A stretch of 41,807 bases of DNA from an uncultured Mediterraneibacter sp. GTDB taxonomy: Bacteria; Bacillota; Clostridia; Lachnospirales; Lachnospiraceae. Every line of letters begins with the position of its first letter. The stretch's first letter is position 1. The notes below the pieces were generated by a model, which saw nothing but the letters and a program-made list of their open reading frames with translations, did not search any database and was not told where the DNA came from. The stretch is taken from NCBI GenBank assembly GCA_944384505.1, contig CALWTQ010000030.1:1-41807 (forward strand), in the 5' to 3' direction. The position numbers were made by a program, and so were the translations under genes. Of the stretch, positions 16,558 to 25,935 are shown piece by piece.

Positions 16558-18165
16558 ATGGCAGTTAAATATGTTTTTGTCACCGGCGGTGTTGTATCCG
16601 GTCTCGGGAAAGGGATCACAGCCGCGTCACTGGGTCGGCTTTTAAAGGCGCGAGGATATACCGTCACCATGCAGAAGTTCGATCCGTACATCAATATTGA
16701 TCCCGGGACAATGAATCCGGTTCAGCACGGGGAGGTCTTTGTCACTGACGACGGCGCTGAGACAGACCTGGATCTCGGACACTACGAGCGTTTTATCGAT
16801 GAGAGTCTTACCAAGAATTCCAATGTAACCACAGGAAAGATCTACTGGTCTGTTCTTCAGAAAGAGCGGCGCGGCGACTTCGGAGGGGGAACCGTACAGG
16901 TCATCCCTCACATTACCAACGAGATCAAAAGCCGGTTCTACAGGAATCCGGCCGCGGAAAATACAGAGATAGCCATCATCGAGGTGGGCGGTACAGTGGG
17001 CGATATCGAGAGCCAGCCTTTCCTGGAGTCAATCCGTCAGTTCCAGCACGAAAAGGGCCGGGAGAACGTTATTCTTATCCATGTAACGCTCATTCCTTAC
17101 CTGCGCGCTTCCCAGGAAATGAAAACCAAACCGACCCAGGCCAGCGTCAAGGAGCTCCAGGGTATGGGGATCCAGCCGGATATCATTGTATGCCGCTCCG
17201 AGTATCCTCTGAGCACAGATATGAAAGATAAAATCTCTCTGTTCTGTAATCTGCCGGCCAGCCATGTGCTTCAGAACCTGGACGTGGAGTATCTCTACGA
17301 AGCTCCTCTGGCTATGGAAAAAGAGCATCTTGCCCAGGTTGTCTGTGAGTGTCTCCATCTGGACTGTCCGGAACCGGATCTGAAAGAGTGGGCCGATATG
17401 GTGGACAACCTGCGCCATCCCACCCAGGAAGTCACCATAGCTCTGGTCGGAAAATATATCCAGCTGCACGACGCCTACATCAGCGTTGTGGAGGCGCTCA
17501 AACATGGAGGGATCTACAGCCACACTACTGTAAATATTAAATGGATCGATTCTGAGACTGTAACCGCCGAAAATGTGGAGGAACTCTTCTCAGATGTAAG
17601 CGGCGTCCTTGTTCCCGGCGGATTCGGGCACCGCGGCATAGAAGGAAAGATTGAAGCAATCCGCTATGCGCGCACTCACGGCATTCCATTCCTGGGGCTG
17701 TGTCTCGGCATGCAGCTTGCCATCGTAGAATTTGCCCGGGACGTATTGGGATATAATGACGCAAACAGCATGGAGCTGGATCCGTCTACCACACATCCTG
17801 TCATTCACATTATGGAGGATCAGATCGGTGTTGAGGACATCGGGGGAACTCTTCGCCTCGGTTCCTATCCGTGTATCCTCAAAGACGGTTCCCTTGCCCT
17901 TAAGCTCTATGGCGCAAAAGAAATCCACGAACGGCACCGCCATCGCTACGAGGTCAACAATGATTTCCGTGAAGTTCTGGAGGATCACGGCATGTCCCTG
18001 TGCGGGCTCTCTCCTGACAGCCGGATCGTTGAGATGATTGAGATCCCGGAACATCCCTGGTTCATCGCGACTCAGGCTCACCCCGAGCTTAAATCCAGGC
18101 CTAACCGCCCTCACCCTCTGTTCAGGGGCTTCGTTGAAGCAGCAATGCAGGCAGCGGAGAATTAA
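16558..18165 (+). CDS. pyrG: CTP synthase (glutamine hydrolysing)
   Basis: A 535-aa enzyme that converts UTP to CTP using ATP and glutamine, the last step of pyrimidine nucleotide synthesis. The N-terminal amidoligase domain begins [16 protein letters not shown] and includes [14 protein letters not shown]. The C-terminal glutamine amidotransferase domain has nucleophile Cys382 in GLCLGMQ, with His508 and Glu510 in HPEL. Length and motifs are complete. AGGAGG (16543-16548) precedes the ATG by 9 nt. It is a single-gene unit with leader attenuator and downstream terminator. Confidence 0.97.
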   Translation: MAVKYVFVTGGVVSGLGKGITAASLGRLLKARGYTVTMQKFDPYINIDPGTMNPVQHGEVFVTDDGAETDLDLGHYERFIDESLTKNSNVTTGKIYWSVLQKERRGDFGGGTVQVIPHITNEIKSRFYRNPAAENTEIAIIEVGGTVGDIESQPFLESIRQFQHEKGRENVILIHVTLIPYLRASQEMKTKPTQASVKELQGMGIQPDIIVCRSEYPLSTDMKDKISLFCNLPASHVLQNLDVEYLYEAPLAMEKEHLAQVVCECLHLDCPEPDLKEWADMVDNLRHPTQEVTIALVGKYIQLHDAYISVVEALKHGGIYSHTTVNIKWIDSETVTAENVEELFSDVSGVLVPGGFGHRGIEGKIEAIRYARTHGIPFLGLCLGMQLAIVEFARDVLGYNDANSMELDPSTTHPVIHIMEDQIGVEDIGGTLRLGSYPCILKDGSLALKLYGAKEIHERHRHRYEVNNDFREVLEDHGMSLCGLSPDSRIVEMIEIPEHPWFIATQAHPELKSRPNRPHPLFRGFVEAAMQAAEN

Positions 18166-18178
18166 ACGAAGATCAAAT

Positions 18179-18217
18179 GAGGCAGATCTGCGCACACCCG
18201 TGCAGCAGCTCTGCCTC
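18179..18217 (+). terminator. Terminator after pyrG
   Basis: GAGGCAGA (18179-18186) pairs with TCTGCCTC (18210-18217), followed by a T-rich stretch that runs into the 3' end of the convergent PAP2 gene. Confidence 0.65.
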
Positions 18218-18219
18218 TG

Positions 18220-18816
18220 TTATTCTTCATTTTTCTTCTGTTCTTTACTTCTTTCCTGTCTGCGTTTCTCTTTAAACGCCATATACTCTTTCACCGCTTT
18301 GCTTCCGGCCCACCCTGCCAGCAGGCCCACTGCCGCTCCAGCAATCACATCACTCGGATAATGTACTCCCACATAGAGACGGGAGAGCGAGATCAGCGTC
18401 GCAAGGATCAGAAACGGAACTCCTTTTTTCCCCGGCAGCATCCTGTATATTGCATATGCAGCCGCAAAAGAAGCGCATGTATGACCTGACGGGAATGAAA
18501 AATCATGCTGCTTTTCAATCATCAGGATAAGCTCCTCCATCCGGTCATAAGGCCGCATCCGCGCCACTGCATTCTTCACTATCACGTTTGTAATCAAGGC
18601 TCCTGCCGCCAGTCCGCCCAGAGCTGCGGCTCCCGCCTGCCGCGTCCGCTTTGGGATCAGCATCAGTACAGCGAGCAGGATCCACACCATTCCTCCGTCC
18701 CCCAGATGAGTCACACTTGTCCAGAACCCATCCAGCCAGGGCTGCCGGATATTTTCCTGAATAAACAGCAATATACTTTCATCAAAATTCTGTATGGTAT
18801 GAAATATTTCTGTCAC
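18220..18816 (-). CDS. PAP2-family phosphatase, membrane-bound
   Basis: A 198-aa integral membrane protein with all three PAP2 motifs: KNAVARMRP (81-89), PSGH (Ser110-His112) and SRLYVGVHYPSD (Ser145, His152). Such proteins dephosphorylate lipid phosphates, for example undecaprenyl diphosphate or phosphatidic acid; the substrate cannot be told from sequence. About five membrane helices are visible, and the C-terminus is highly charged (KEKRRQERSKEQKKNEE). I set the start at GTG 18816 because AGGAGG (18823-18828) lies exactly 6 nt upstream. A TTG six codons earlier has no such site. It overlaps the 3' end of dus by 35 bp, implying co-transcription. Confidence 0.88.
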   Translation of the reverse strand: MTEIFHTIQNFDESILLFIQENIRQPWLDGFWTSVTHLGDGGMVWILLAVLMLIPKRTRQAGAAALGGLAAGALITNVIVKNAVARMRPYDRMEELILMIEKQHDFSFPSGHTCASFAAAYAIYRMLPGKKGVPFLILATLISLSRLYVGVHYPSDVIAGAAVGLLAGWAGSKAVKEYMAFKEKRRQERSKEQKKNEE

Positions 18817-19747
18817 AGACGTCCTCCTGCGCAAACAATTCTTCTATTACATCTTCATAGATATAACACTTTTCCGATTTTTTGATCTTTTTCGCATATT
18901 TTTTGTAATTAGTAAACGCAGGCGCCAGATAGGACCAGAACTCCTTCATCTTATAAAGGATTGTCCGATCTCCCGACATCTCCTGAGAGTACGCTTCATA
19001 CAGCATATCATGGAACCGGCGCAGCTCAGCCTTATCCGCCCGTTTCCCGCCTCGGATCCGCCTGGCAAGAGACGGATCTGCAAGCACGCCTCTTCCCATC
19101 ATCATCCGGTCCAGGTCCGGAAATCTTTTTTTCATCCTGCGGTAATCTTCCACGGATGTAATGTCCCCATTGTAGCAGACCGGACTGCCGCTCATGGCAA
19201 GCGCCTCGCCAAACACATTCAGATCAGGTGTATTTTTATAAAAATCCTTCTGAACTCTGGGGTGGATAATCAGTTCTGTCATTGGATATCTGTTGTAAAT
19301 CTCCATAAGGCGGCCAAATTCATCCGGACTCTCCACGCCAATCCGGGTTTTTACAGAAATTTTCAGCTGGCATCTCCCGAAGATCTCTTCCAGAAACCGA
19401 TCCAGCCCGTCCGGATCTGAGAGAAAACCCGCTCCCCTCTTCTTTGTCACCACAGTCTTAGAAGGACAGCCCAGATTCAGGTTAATCTCCCCATATCCGT
19501 ATTCTCCAAGCTTCGCGGCAGTACGGAGAAAGTCCTCCGCGCGATTCGTCAGAATCTGCGGCACTGCTTCCATCCCCTTATTGTGATCCGGCCGGATATC
19601 TTTCTTTTCCCGCGCACTAAAATGCCCCATCTGGTTCGGGCTGATAAAAGGGATAAAATATCGGTCAAAGCCGCCAAAACACTCATGCACCGCATTCCGG
19701 TATATCCAGCCGGTGATCCCCTCCAGAGGGGCCAGATACAGTCTCAT
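18782..19747 (-). CDS. dus: tRNA-dihydrouridine synthase
   Basis: A 321-aa FMN enzyme of the Dus family that reduces uridine to dihydrouridine in tRNA D-loops. The TIM-barrel start is MRLYLAPLEGITG. The catalytic Cys94 lies in NLNLGCPSKTVVTKKRGAG. The FMN-binding segments KTRIG, CYNGDI and MMGRGVLADPSL are present. AGGAGA (minus strand, 19755-19760) precedes the ATG by 7 nt. It is the first gene of a two-gene unit with the overlapping PAP2 gene. Position specificity within tRNA is not predictable here. Confidence 0.94.
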   Translation of the reverse strand: MRLYLAPLEGITGWIYRNAVHECFGGFDRYFIPFISPNQMGHFSAREKKDIRPDHNKGMEAVPQILTNRAEDFLRTAAKLGEYGYGEINLNLGCPSKTVVTKKRGAGFLSDPDGLDRFLEEIFGRCQLKISVKTRIGVESPDEFGRLMEIYNRYPMTELIIHPRVQKDFYKNTPDLNVFGEALAMSGSPVCYNGDITSVEDYRRMKKRFPDLDRMMMGRGVLADPSLARRIRGGKRADKAELRRFHDMLYEAYSQEMSGDRTILYKMKEFWSYLAPAFTNYKKYAKKIKKSEKCYIYEDVIEELFAQEDVCDRNISYHTEF

Positions 19748-19842
19748 AAATCATTCTCCTGTCTTTTATCATTCGCAGTAAACTGCCGATTATCTCCCCT
19801 GAACAAAGAGCTATCCTCTTCCATTCAAAAGAACGTATGCTT

Positions 19843-19871
19843 ACCTTATTACAAACAACTTCTCCTGTCAA
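19843..19871 (-). promoter_or_regulatory. Predicted promoter of dus
   Basis: A consensus TTGACA (19866-19871 on the minus strand), a 17-bp spacer and a weak -10 TAAGGT (19843-19848), 20 bp from the left end of repeat D. Confidence 0.45.
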
Positions 19872-19891
19872 GCTGCAATATATCGGGTACC

Positions 19892-20653
19892 CAGCTATTT
19901 AGCGCACTAACATTTCCTGTGACTTACGTCCGGAAGCGGAGCGGATGTTTTGTGATACGTATTCTGTGGAAGGAGACAGCCGTAAGACGTTCCGTTCCAG
20001 AATCCGGAAAATCTAACAGGCCGAAGAGCTGTTTAAGTGCAAAGCGGCGCTCCGGGCAACTCGCTCTGCTCAAACAATCCCTGCGCGCCGCTTAACAACA
20101 TCTCTCCGCCCCTAAGATTTTCAGCGGATTCTTCCAAAGTCACATCTTCCGGCTGTCTCCTCCCTCAGAAATTTTACTCAAACCGTCCGCTCCGCTTCCT
20201 GCGCATTTCCAGACGGAAATGTCATTGCCCTAAACAGGCTGTAAGGCGCAACTGGCGCGGCTTGGAGACTTTCTGATGCAAAAGATTTCCAGCCGCGCCT
20301 GCTTCTCGCAGCAGCTATATATTCACTGACTTCCGTCCTGAAAAAGCCCAGAAAACAGCCCCATTTCGAGAAAAATTCTGCGGGGATGAAGGATGGCGAT
20401 GGATGACTTCGGTAGGGTATTAGTGAAACTTAGAGTTCCAGAGAGGGACGTTAGGGCTGACGGTGGAATTGTCTGAGCGTAAGCGAGTTGTCCACCGTCA
20501 GTCCTTGCATTTAGTCCGTCACTGGAACTCTTAGTTTCACTTATATCCCTGGAGCGGAATCCAGAGCCATCCTTCATCTCCGCAGAATACGTTTTAGGAA
20601 TCGGCCCTGTTTTCGGATGTTTTGCAAAAGGACGTTAGTGAACTTTGTAGCTG
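19892..20653 (+). repeat. Composite palindromic repeat, copy D (complete, 762 bp)
   Basis: A complete copy with the same layout as copy C. Palindrome 1 is 19892-20241, the spacer hairpin is GGCGCGGC (20254-20261) with GCCGCGCC (20292-20299), and palindrome 2 is 20312-20653. Palindrome 2 belongs to the same stem subfamily as C and carries the paired changes that turn the A/B outer stem GATGGAGGACGGC into GATGAAGGATGGC on one arm and its complement on the other. The palindrome 1 loop has two changes relative to C. It lies between the divergent dus and ABC transporter promoters, about 20 bp from each predicted -35. Confidence 0.95.
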
Positions 20654-20673
20654 TTGAACTGTTCATATAAAGA

Positions 20674-20702
20674 TTGTCAATCTGAATTCTATGTGCTAAG
20701 AT
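20674..20702 (+). promoter_or_regulatory. Predicted promoter of the ABC exporter
   Basis: TTGTCA (20674-20679), a 17-bp spacer and TAAGAT (20697-20702), with a TGC extension before the -10. Confidence 0.55.
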
Positions 20703-20800
20703 TGTTGTATTCAAAAACACTTTAGAAATGTCCGGGGTTTCCGGCGTATTTTCAATATCATCACCGATACTTTACCCCAGACAGAAGGAGAGACATCATT

Positions 20801-22522
20801 ATGCATACTTTACGGAAATTCATTGACTACTATGCGCCGTACAAAGCGGTCTTTTTTATTGACCTTCTCTGCGCCGCCTTTATAAGCATTGTGGATCTGG
20901 CGTATCCTCAGATCCTGCGCACATTGACAGCCACTTTGTTTACGAAGGACAGCGGCACTATCCTTCACGCACTCCCCCTGATTGCAGCTGTGCTTTTGGT
21001 TATGTATATTATCCAGAGTCTCTGCAAATATTATGTCAGCTACCAGGGACATATGATGGGAGCAAATATGGAGCGTGACATGCGCCAGCAGCTTTTTGAC
21101 CATTATGAGAAGCTGTCCTTTTCCTACTACAGCAAAAATAATTCGGGCCAGATGATGAGCAAGCTTGTATCTGACCTGTTCGATATTGCGGAGTTTGCCC
21201 ATCACGGGCCTGAGAACCTGTTTATTTCTCTGGTGAAGATTGTAGGATCCTTTATCTTCCTGTTTCTGATTAACTGGCGTCTGGCGCTTCCCATGGCGGT
21301 GCTTGTTCTCTGTATGCTGATCTTCTCCATCCGGCAGAACGGGCGGATGCAGGAGACTTTTATGGAGAATCGCAGAAAGATCGGGGATGTAAACTCAAGC
21401 CTCCAGGACACTCTGGGAGGAATCCGTGTAGTACAGTCTTTTGCAAACGAAGATATTGAAAGAGAGAAATTCAAAAAAAGCAACCATGCATTTCTTATTT
21501 CAAAGAAAAATAATTACAGCTGTATGGGAAGCTTTATGGGCTGGAACCTGTTCTTCCAGGGTATGATGTATCTCGTCACTCTGGTATTCGGCGGCTATCT
21601 CATCGCGCACGGTCTGATGGAGGTGGGCGATCTTGCCATGTACGCCCTGTATATCGGGATTTTTATCAGTCCGATTCAGATTCTGGTGGAATTAATCGAG
21701 ATGATGCAGAAAGGCCTTGCCGGTTTCCGGCGTTTCCTTGACGTGATGGAAACAGAGCCGGAGATTGTTGACGCGCCCGACGCGCGCCCTCTTGAAAACG
21801 TGAAGGGGCGGGTCTGCTATGAGGACGTCTCTTTCCACTACAGTGACGACAACACGCCGGTACTCTCTCATGTTTCCTTTGAAATCCCTGCCGGGAAGTC
21901 GATTGCCCTGGTAGGACCCTCCGGCAGCGGCAAAACCACGATCTGTTCCCTGCTGCCCAGATTTTACGATGTGACAGGAGGCAAGATCACTATCGACGGC
22001 AGAGACGTCCGCACACTGCAGCTTAAGAGCCTGAGAAGCCAGATCGGCATGGTACAGCAGGACGTTTACCTGTTTTCCGGGACAATCCGGGACAATATCG
22101 CCTACGGAAAGCCCGGAGCCTCCATGGATGAAATCATTGAGGCCGCAAAGCGCGCCAATATTCACGACTTTATTCAAGAGCTTCCGGATGGATATGACAC
22201 CTTTGTCGGAGAGCGCGGTGCCAGGCTTTCCGGCGGTCAGAAACAGCGGATCTCCATTGCCCGCGTATTTCTGAAAAACCCGCCTATCCTGATACTGGAC
22301 GAAGCTACCAGCGCGCTGGATAATGAGAGCGAGCGCTGGATTCAGCAAAGCCTGGAAGAACTGTCGAAAAACCGCACGACTATTACCATCGCTCACCGAC
22401 TCTCCACTATCCGCAACGCAGATGAGATCATCGTCATAACGGAGGATGGAATCGCCGAGCGCGGCACTCACGAAACCCTCCTGGAAAAGGGCGGGATCTA
22501 CGCGCATTACTACAATTTGTAA
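20801..22522 (+). CDS. ABC exporter half-transporter (fused membrane and ATPase domains)
   Basis: A 573-aa ABC transporter with an N-terminal six-helix exporter domain (about 1-310) fused to an ATPase domain. The ATPase shows Walker A GPSGSGKT (372-379), signature LSGGQKQR, Walker B ILILDEATS (Asp500, Glu501) and the H-loop AHRLST. It resembles multidrug/lipid (MsbA, YfiB/YfiC, LmrA) exporters. Substrate cannot be inferred, and it could act as a homodimer because no partner half-transporter is adjacent. AAGGAG precedes the ATG by about 10 nt. It is a single-gene unit, convergent with sigE. Confidence 0.93.
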   Translation: MHTLRKFIDYYAPYKAVFFIDLLCAAFISIVDLAYPQILRTLTATLFTKDSGTILHALPLIAAVLLVMYIIQSLCKYYVSYQGHMMGANMERDMRQQLFDHYEKLSFSYYSKNNSGQMMSKLVSDLFDIAEFAHHGPENLFISLVKIVGSFIFLFLINWRLALPMAVLVLCMLIFSIRQNGRMQETFMENRRKIGDVNSSLQDTLGGIRVVQSFANEDIEREKFKKSNHAFLISKKNNYSCMGSFMGWNLFFQGMMYLVTLVFGGYLIAHGLMEVGDLAMYALYIGIFISPIQILVELIEMMQKGLAGFRRFLDVMETEPEIVDAPDARPLENVKGRVCYEDVSFHYSDDNTPVLSHVSFEIPAGKSIALVGPSGSGKTTICSLLPRFYDVTGGKITIDGRDVRTLQLKSLRSQIGMVQQDVYLFSGTIRDNIAYGKPGASMDEIIEAAKRANIHDFIQELPDGYDTFVGERGARLSGGQKQRISIARVFLKNPPILILDEATSALDNESERWIQQSLEELSKNRTTITIAHRLSTIRNADEIIVITEDGIAERGTHETLLEKGGIYAHYYNL

Positions 22523-22541
22523 ACTTTGCGCGACAATTCAG

Positions 22542-22605
22542 TCATCTGTCGTCAGCAGACGGATTTATGCCCCCATAAAGCTCCGTCAGCTGACGCCGCA
22601 GATGA
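22542..22605. other. Long hairpin without a U-tract between the ABC exporter and sigE
   Basis: Nested pairings 22542-22548/22599-22605, 22550-22563/22582-22595 and 22564-22569/22574-22579, with loop CCCC, give about 26 base pairs. Neither side has a T-run. It may still act as a shared end point or a processing/stabilising hairpin for the two converging transcripts. Confidence 0.65.
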
Positions 22606-22644
22606 GCTGAGCTCCCGCCAATGAGTAAAACAGCGGAGCAGGAC

Positions 22645-23385
22645 TCATTCATAGCGGACCATCTCTCTTTTTAACCTCTGCATGATCTTTTTCTCTAGTC
22701 TGGATATGTAAGACTGAGAGATCCCCAGCAGATCCGCCACCTCCTTCTGAGTTTTTTCTTTTCCCTCCGGATTATCCAGCCCAAAACGCATTCGGACAAT
22801 CATCTTTTCCCTGCTGTTCAGTTTATTCAGCGCCTTTATAAGCAGCTTTCTCTCCGCTTCATTTTCCAGATCCCGGTAGATCGTGTCCTCCTCGGTTCCA
22901 AGAATATCTGACAGAAGAAGTTCGTTTCCATCCCAGTCCACATTGAGTGGTTCGTCAATAGACACCTCCAGTTTTGTCTTGCTGTTTCTCCGAAGATACA
23001 TAAGGATTTCATTCTCAATACATCTTGAGGCATAGGTTGCCAGCTTAATCTTCTTTGCAGGATTGAATGTATTGATTGCCTTGATCAGTCCGATCGTACC
23101 GATTGAAATCAGATCCTCCACTCCCACCCCAGTATTGTCGAACTTCTTTGCAATGTATACCACAAGCCGGAGGTTATGTTCAATCAGTGTCTTTTTCGCC
23201 TCCTCTTCCCTATCCGTTCCCAGACTCTGAATCATTTCATTTTCCCGCGCCCCTTCCAGCGGAGGCGGCAGCACCTCTGCCCCGCCTATATAATGAACGT
23301 CCCTTCCGCCCCCGAATATCAGGCTTTTGATATCCGGGAATACCCTCAGTTGAAACGGATGTGGACCTGCTGCTTTCATTATCAT
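22645..23385 (-). CDS. sigE: Sporulation sigma factor SigE (pro-sigma-E)
   Basis: A 246-aa early mother-cell sigma factor. The first ~30 residues form the pro-sequence, ending just before [13 protein letters not shown], which matches the region where SpoIIGA cleaves in B. subtilis. Region 2 follows ([41 protein letters not shown]), then the SigE-specific [17 protein letters not shown], and region 4 with the helix-turn-helix [26 protein letters not shown] (minus strand, near 23393-23399) precedes the first ATG by 8 nt. It lies 65 bp after spoIIGA. sigG, the usual next gene, is absent from this window. Confidence 0.96.
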   Translation of the reverse strand: MIMKAAGPHPFQLRVFPDIKSLIFGGGRDVHYIGGAEVLPPPLEGARENEMIQSLGTDREEEAKKTLIEHNLRLVVYIAKKFDNTGVGVEDLISIGTIGLIKAINTFNPAKKIKLATYASRCIENEILMYLRRNSKTKLEVSIDEPLNVDWDGNELLLSDILGTEEDTIYRDLENEAERKLLIKALNKLNSREKMIVRMRFGLDNPEGKEKTQKEVADLLGISQSYISRLEKKIMQRLKREMVRYE

Positions 23386-23412
23386 AATTATCTCCTCCTC
23401 TTTCTTAACATT

Positions 23413-23436
23413 GCCGGTCTGAAAGCCGGCTTTTTT
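23413..23436 (+). terminator. Plus-strand terminator between spoIIGA and sigE (antisense direction)
   Basis: GCCGG (23413-23417) pairs with CCGGC (23426-23430), followed by six T residues at 23431-23436 on the plus strand. No plus-strand gene ends here. It would stop transcripts running antisense through sigE, such as read-through from the ABC exporter. In the sense direction it is a hairpin without a U-tract. Confidence 0.55.
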
Positions 23437-23450
23437 CCATCCCGGCCGCT

Positions 23451-24248
23451 CTAATAAAGCACCCCGGGATGGAGGATCATCTCATACTCTCCGCCGCCGG
23501 AAAGCTCTGTCTCCCCGATTCCCAGCACCGGATCTCTGATCCAGAAATCTCCCCCTGAATCCTCCGGTATGTGAATACACATTTTCTCAATGCGAAACAC
23601 CTTCATCACAGAATCGCCCCCGACACAATGATATGGAATCAAGTGAAATCCCTTCTCTGTTTCCGGCACAGCTGAAATCTTTTCCGCCAGATGAGGATCC
23701 AGTATGCTCACCGGGCTGCCGGTCGCAAAATCTCTGAGATCATTGCCCGTATCCAGCAGAGCGCTGGCTGTAACGCACTCTCCCCTGCCCGGGTACAGCG
23801 TTACCTCCACAGTTCTCTCCCTGCACGCCCGGAACATTCCCAGCAGATCCCACAGTTTCGTAAGAATCAGGTACCCGATCCCGGCCACGGCGAAAAACAC
23901 ACTGATATAGCGCATCCAGGGACGGAAAAGGTACATAACCCCGCCAAGAATAACAGCCATAATATAGAGCAGGCTAAAGCTTTTCACAAACCGGATCCGG
24001 CCGTGAATCCCCGGACCGGCCGCCAGCATGGCGCTGCTGACGACAAAGTAAAAGAGAATCATCTTTACAAAAGACGGAAGCGGAATCACCACAGTCAGGC
24101 ATGTCAGAGCGCTCCCCAGCGCCCCTCCCATAAAAATCCGGCCAAGGGAAGCCCTACATTTTAACGCATAGTTCACTGCCAGAAGAATGAGACTGTCCAT
24201 CAGAAAATTTTCAAGAAAAAACACATCTATGTACAGTTCATAGTACAT
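23451..24248 (-). CDS. spoIIGA: Sigma-E processing peptidase SpoIIGA
   Basis: A 265-aa membrane aspartic protease that removes the pro-sequence from pro-SigE after asymmetric septation, in response to SpoIIR. Five hydrophobic segments occupy about residues 1-132. The cytoplasmic protease half has the catalytic DTGN motif at 166-169 (Asp166) within [12 protein letters not shown]. The ribosome site is weak (GAGGGTGAGG). It is transcribed with sigE from a promoter showing Spo0A boxes. Confidence 0.95.
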   Translation of the reverse strand: MYYELYIDVFFLENFLMDSLILLAVNYALKCRASLGRIFMGGALGSALTCLTVVIPLPSFVKMILFYFVVSSAMLAAGPGIHGRIRFVKSFSLLYIMAVILGGVMYLFRPWMRYISVFFAVAGIGYLILTKLWDLLGMFRACRERTVEVTLYPGRGECVTASALLDTGNDLRDFATGSPVSILDPHLAEKISAVPETEKGFHLIPYHCVGGDSVMKVFRIEKMCIHIPEDSGGDFWIRDPVLGIGETELSGGGEYEMILHPGVLY

Positions 24249-24287
24249 GCCTCACCCTCTTTCTGCTCCGGAAACGATCCGGGTCTT

Positions 24288-24321
24288 ATTATATCGCCTG
24301 TGGATGAATGAATTTTGTCAG
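24288..24321 (-). promoter_or_regulatory. spoIIG-type promoter with 22-bp spacing
   Basis: On the minus strand, CTGACA (24316-24321), a 22-bp spacer and TATAAT (24288-24293). B. subtilis spoIIG is a sigma-A promoter with an abnormally long spacer that works only with phosphorylated Spo0A bound over its -35 region; this has the same layout. Confidence 0.75.
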
Positions 24322-24322
24322 A
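24313..24322 (-). promoter_or_regulatory. Spo0A box 1
   Basis: TCTGACAAAA matches the 0A consensus TTTGTCRAAA at 8 of 10 positions and overlaps the -35 of the spoIIGA promoter. Confidence 0.6.
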
Positions 24323-24346
24323 TAATGACAGATGAGAAGAAATATA

Positions 24347-24356
24347 TTTCGACATA
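24347..24356 (-). promoter_or_regulatory. Spo0A box 2
   Basis: TATGTCGAAA matches the 0A consensus at 9 of 10 positions, 34 bp upstream of box 1 and in the same orientation. Confidence 0.68.
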
Positions 24357-24424
24357 TGGTTCAGATTATATACATGTTTGAAAGACAGCGCCGATGTATA
24401 AGGGGCAGCGCCGGCGCTTAATTA

Positions 24425-24471
24425 TCAAAAAAATACTCTGTGCAGAATCGCTTCCGCACAGAGTTTTCTTT
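24425..24471 (-). terminator. Terminator after ftsZ
   Basis: A perfect 8-bp stem, CTCTGTGC (24436-24443) with GCACAGAG (24456-24463). Read on the minus strand it is followed by TATTTTTTT. The plus strand also has a T-run. Confidence 0.85.
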
Positions 24472-24496
24472 TTATTGCTGATAAGCATCACTTTTC

Positions 24497-25669
24497 CTAT
24501 TTCTTAAAGAAATCCGGAATCTTAATAGACTGTTCTTTCACGCTGCTGGACGGTGTTCTCGGCTGCAGCGTCGGCATTGTGCCGCCCTGCGGTCTTGCCG
24601 CTGATGTCCTGTTCTCATCGTCCAGACGTCTTCTCACCGGCGACTCACCATTTGGAAGGATGGAACCAACCTTCTGCTGTCCCTCCAGCCTTGCCTTTAA
24701 CTTGGATGCGCTTCCGCCTACATTATGTAAGCCTGTCGCGATAACTGTGATAGTACATTCATCAGATTTTGCATCATCATACATAGCTCCAAAGATAATG
24801 CTTGCACTCTCTCCCGCCAATTCCTGTACATAGTCAGCCGCATCAGATGCATCCATAAGAGTAATATCACCGGATACATTGACAATGACATTGGATGCTC
24901 CCTGAATCGTCGTCTCAAGCAGCGGGCTCGCAACCGCTTCCTTGACAGCCTCAAGAGCCTTATCGTCGCCGCGTCCGGAACCAATTCCGATATGAGCGAT
25001 ACCCTTGTCCTTCATAACAGTCTGAATATCCGCAAAGTCAAGATTGATCAGGGACGGAACATTGATCAGGTCCGTAATACCCTGGATACCCTGCTGCAGC
25101 ACCTCGTCAGCCTTCTTAAGAGCTTCCGGCATTGTTGTGCGTCTGTCAACTACTTCAAGAAGTTTGTCATTCGGAATGACAATAATCGTATCTACATTTT
25201 CTTTTAGTTTATCTATTCCTGAAAGAGCATTCTGCATTCTTGTCTTGGACTCAAACCGGAACGGTTTCGTAACTACGCCTACCGTCAGGGCTCCCTGTTC
25301 TTTCGCAATCCGCGCGATTACCGGAGCTGCTCCTGTACCTGTTCCGCCGCCCATACCGCAGGTGACGAACACCATGTCCGCACCCTTGAGAGCTGCTGAA
25401 ATCTCCTCTGAACTTTCCTCTGCCGCCTTCTCTCCCACTTCCGGCTGTGCTCCTGCGCCCAGTCCCTTTGTAAGCTTCTCCCCGATCTGCATCAGCGTTG
25501 GTGCCTTACAGAGCTGCAACGCCTGCTTGTCTGTATTCACTGCGATAAATTCCACGCCCGCGATCTGCTCGTCGATCATGCGGTTCACAGCGTTATTTCC
25601 GCCGCCGCCTACTCCGACAACAATTATTCTCGCGGCCGCTTCTGATTCATTGGTCTTAATTTCTAACAA
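24497..25669 (-). CDS. ftsZ: Cell division protein FtsZ
   Basis: A 390-aa tubulin-like GTPase that forms the Z-ring. [13 protein letters not shown] lies at about 19-31 and the tubulin signature GGGTGTG at 107-113. The C-terminal linker ends in the conserved tail [10 protein letters not shown] (381-390), which docks FtsA, SepF or ZapA-type partners. The start codon is TTG (25667-25669) with AGGAGG 9-14 nt upstream; the first ATG is 30 codons inside the GTPase core, so TTG is right. It is separated from ftsQ by half-repeat E, has its own promoter-like sequence and a strong terminator. Confidence 0.97.
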   Translation of the reverse strand: MLEIKTNESEAAARIIVVGVGGGGNNAVNRMIDEQIAGVEFIAVNTDKQALQLCKAPTLMQIGEKLTKGLGAGAQPEVGEKAAEESSEEISAALKGADMVFVTCGMGGGTGTGAAPVIARIAKEQGALTVGVVTKPFRFESKTRMQNALSGIDKLKENVDTIIVIPNDKLLEVVDRRTTMPEALKKADEVLQQGIQGITDLINVPSLINLDFADIQTVMKDKGIAHIGIGSGRGDDKALEAVKEAVASPLLETTIQGASNVIVNVSGDITLMDASDAADYVQELAGESASIIFGAMYDDAKSDECTITVIATGLHNVGGSASKLKARLEGQQKVGSILPNGESPVRRRLDDENRTSAARPQGGTMPTLQPRTPSSSVKEQSIKIPDFFKK

Positions 25670-25717
25670 GAGTATTTCCTCCTTTGTCGTCTTATTAATT
25701 TCTTATACATCCCTTTA

Positions 25718-25739
25718 TATTGAACGATAGAATTCAATA
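25718..25739. promoter_or_regulatory. Perfect inverted repeat in the ftsZ leader
   Basis: TATTGAA (25718-25724) and TTCAATA (25733-25739) form a perfect 7-bp inverted repeat with an 8-bp centre, between the predicted -10 and the ribosome site. It could be an operator or a small leader hairpin. Confidence 0.45.
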
Positions 25740-25744
25740 AGTAT

Positions 25745-25773
25745 ATAATATAGTTTTTTTTGCAAATAATCAA
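25745..25773 (-). promoter_or_regulatory. Predicted promoter of ftsZ
   Basis: TTGATT (25768-25773), a 17-bp spacer and TATTAT (25745-25750) on the minus strand. The stretch is very AT-rich and other alignments are possible. Confidence 0.4.
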
Positions 25774-25806
25774 TAGATTTTTTCTTATTTTTCTGCATTT
25801 TTGTAA

Positions 25807-25934
25807 CAGCTATAGAGTTCACTAACTACCGGGGGGAGAAACGTCCGAAAACAGTACCTTTGCCAAGACGTATTCTGCGGGGATGGAGGACGGCTCAGGG
25901 CTTCGCTCCAGGGGATAAGGGAAACTAAAAGCTG
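25807..25934 (-). repeat. Solo half-arm of the palindromic repeat, copy E
   Basis: It starts at CAGCTATAGAGTTCACTAAC, the palindrome 2 right end in reverse, and runs 128 bp through the conserved ATTCTGCGGGGATGGAGGA block to AAACTAAAAGCTG. The opposite arm and the apical loop are absent, so this copy cannot fold into the long hairpin. Its inner end is 1 bp from the ftsQ stop codon. Sequence is closest to the A/B subfamily. Confidence 0.88.
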
Positions 25935-25935
25935 C

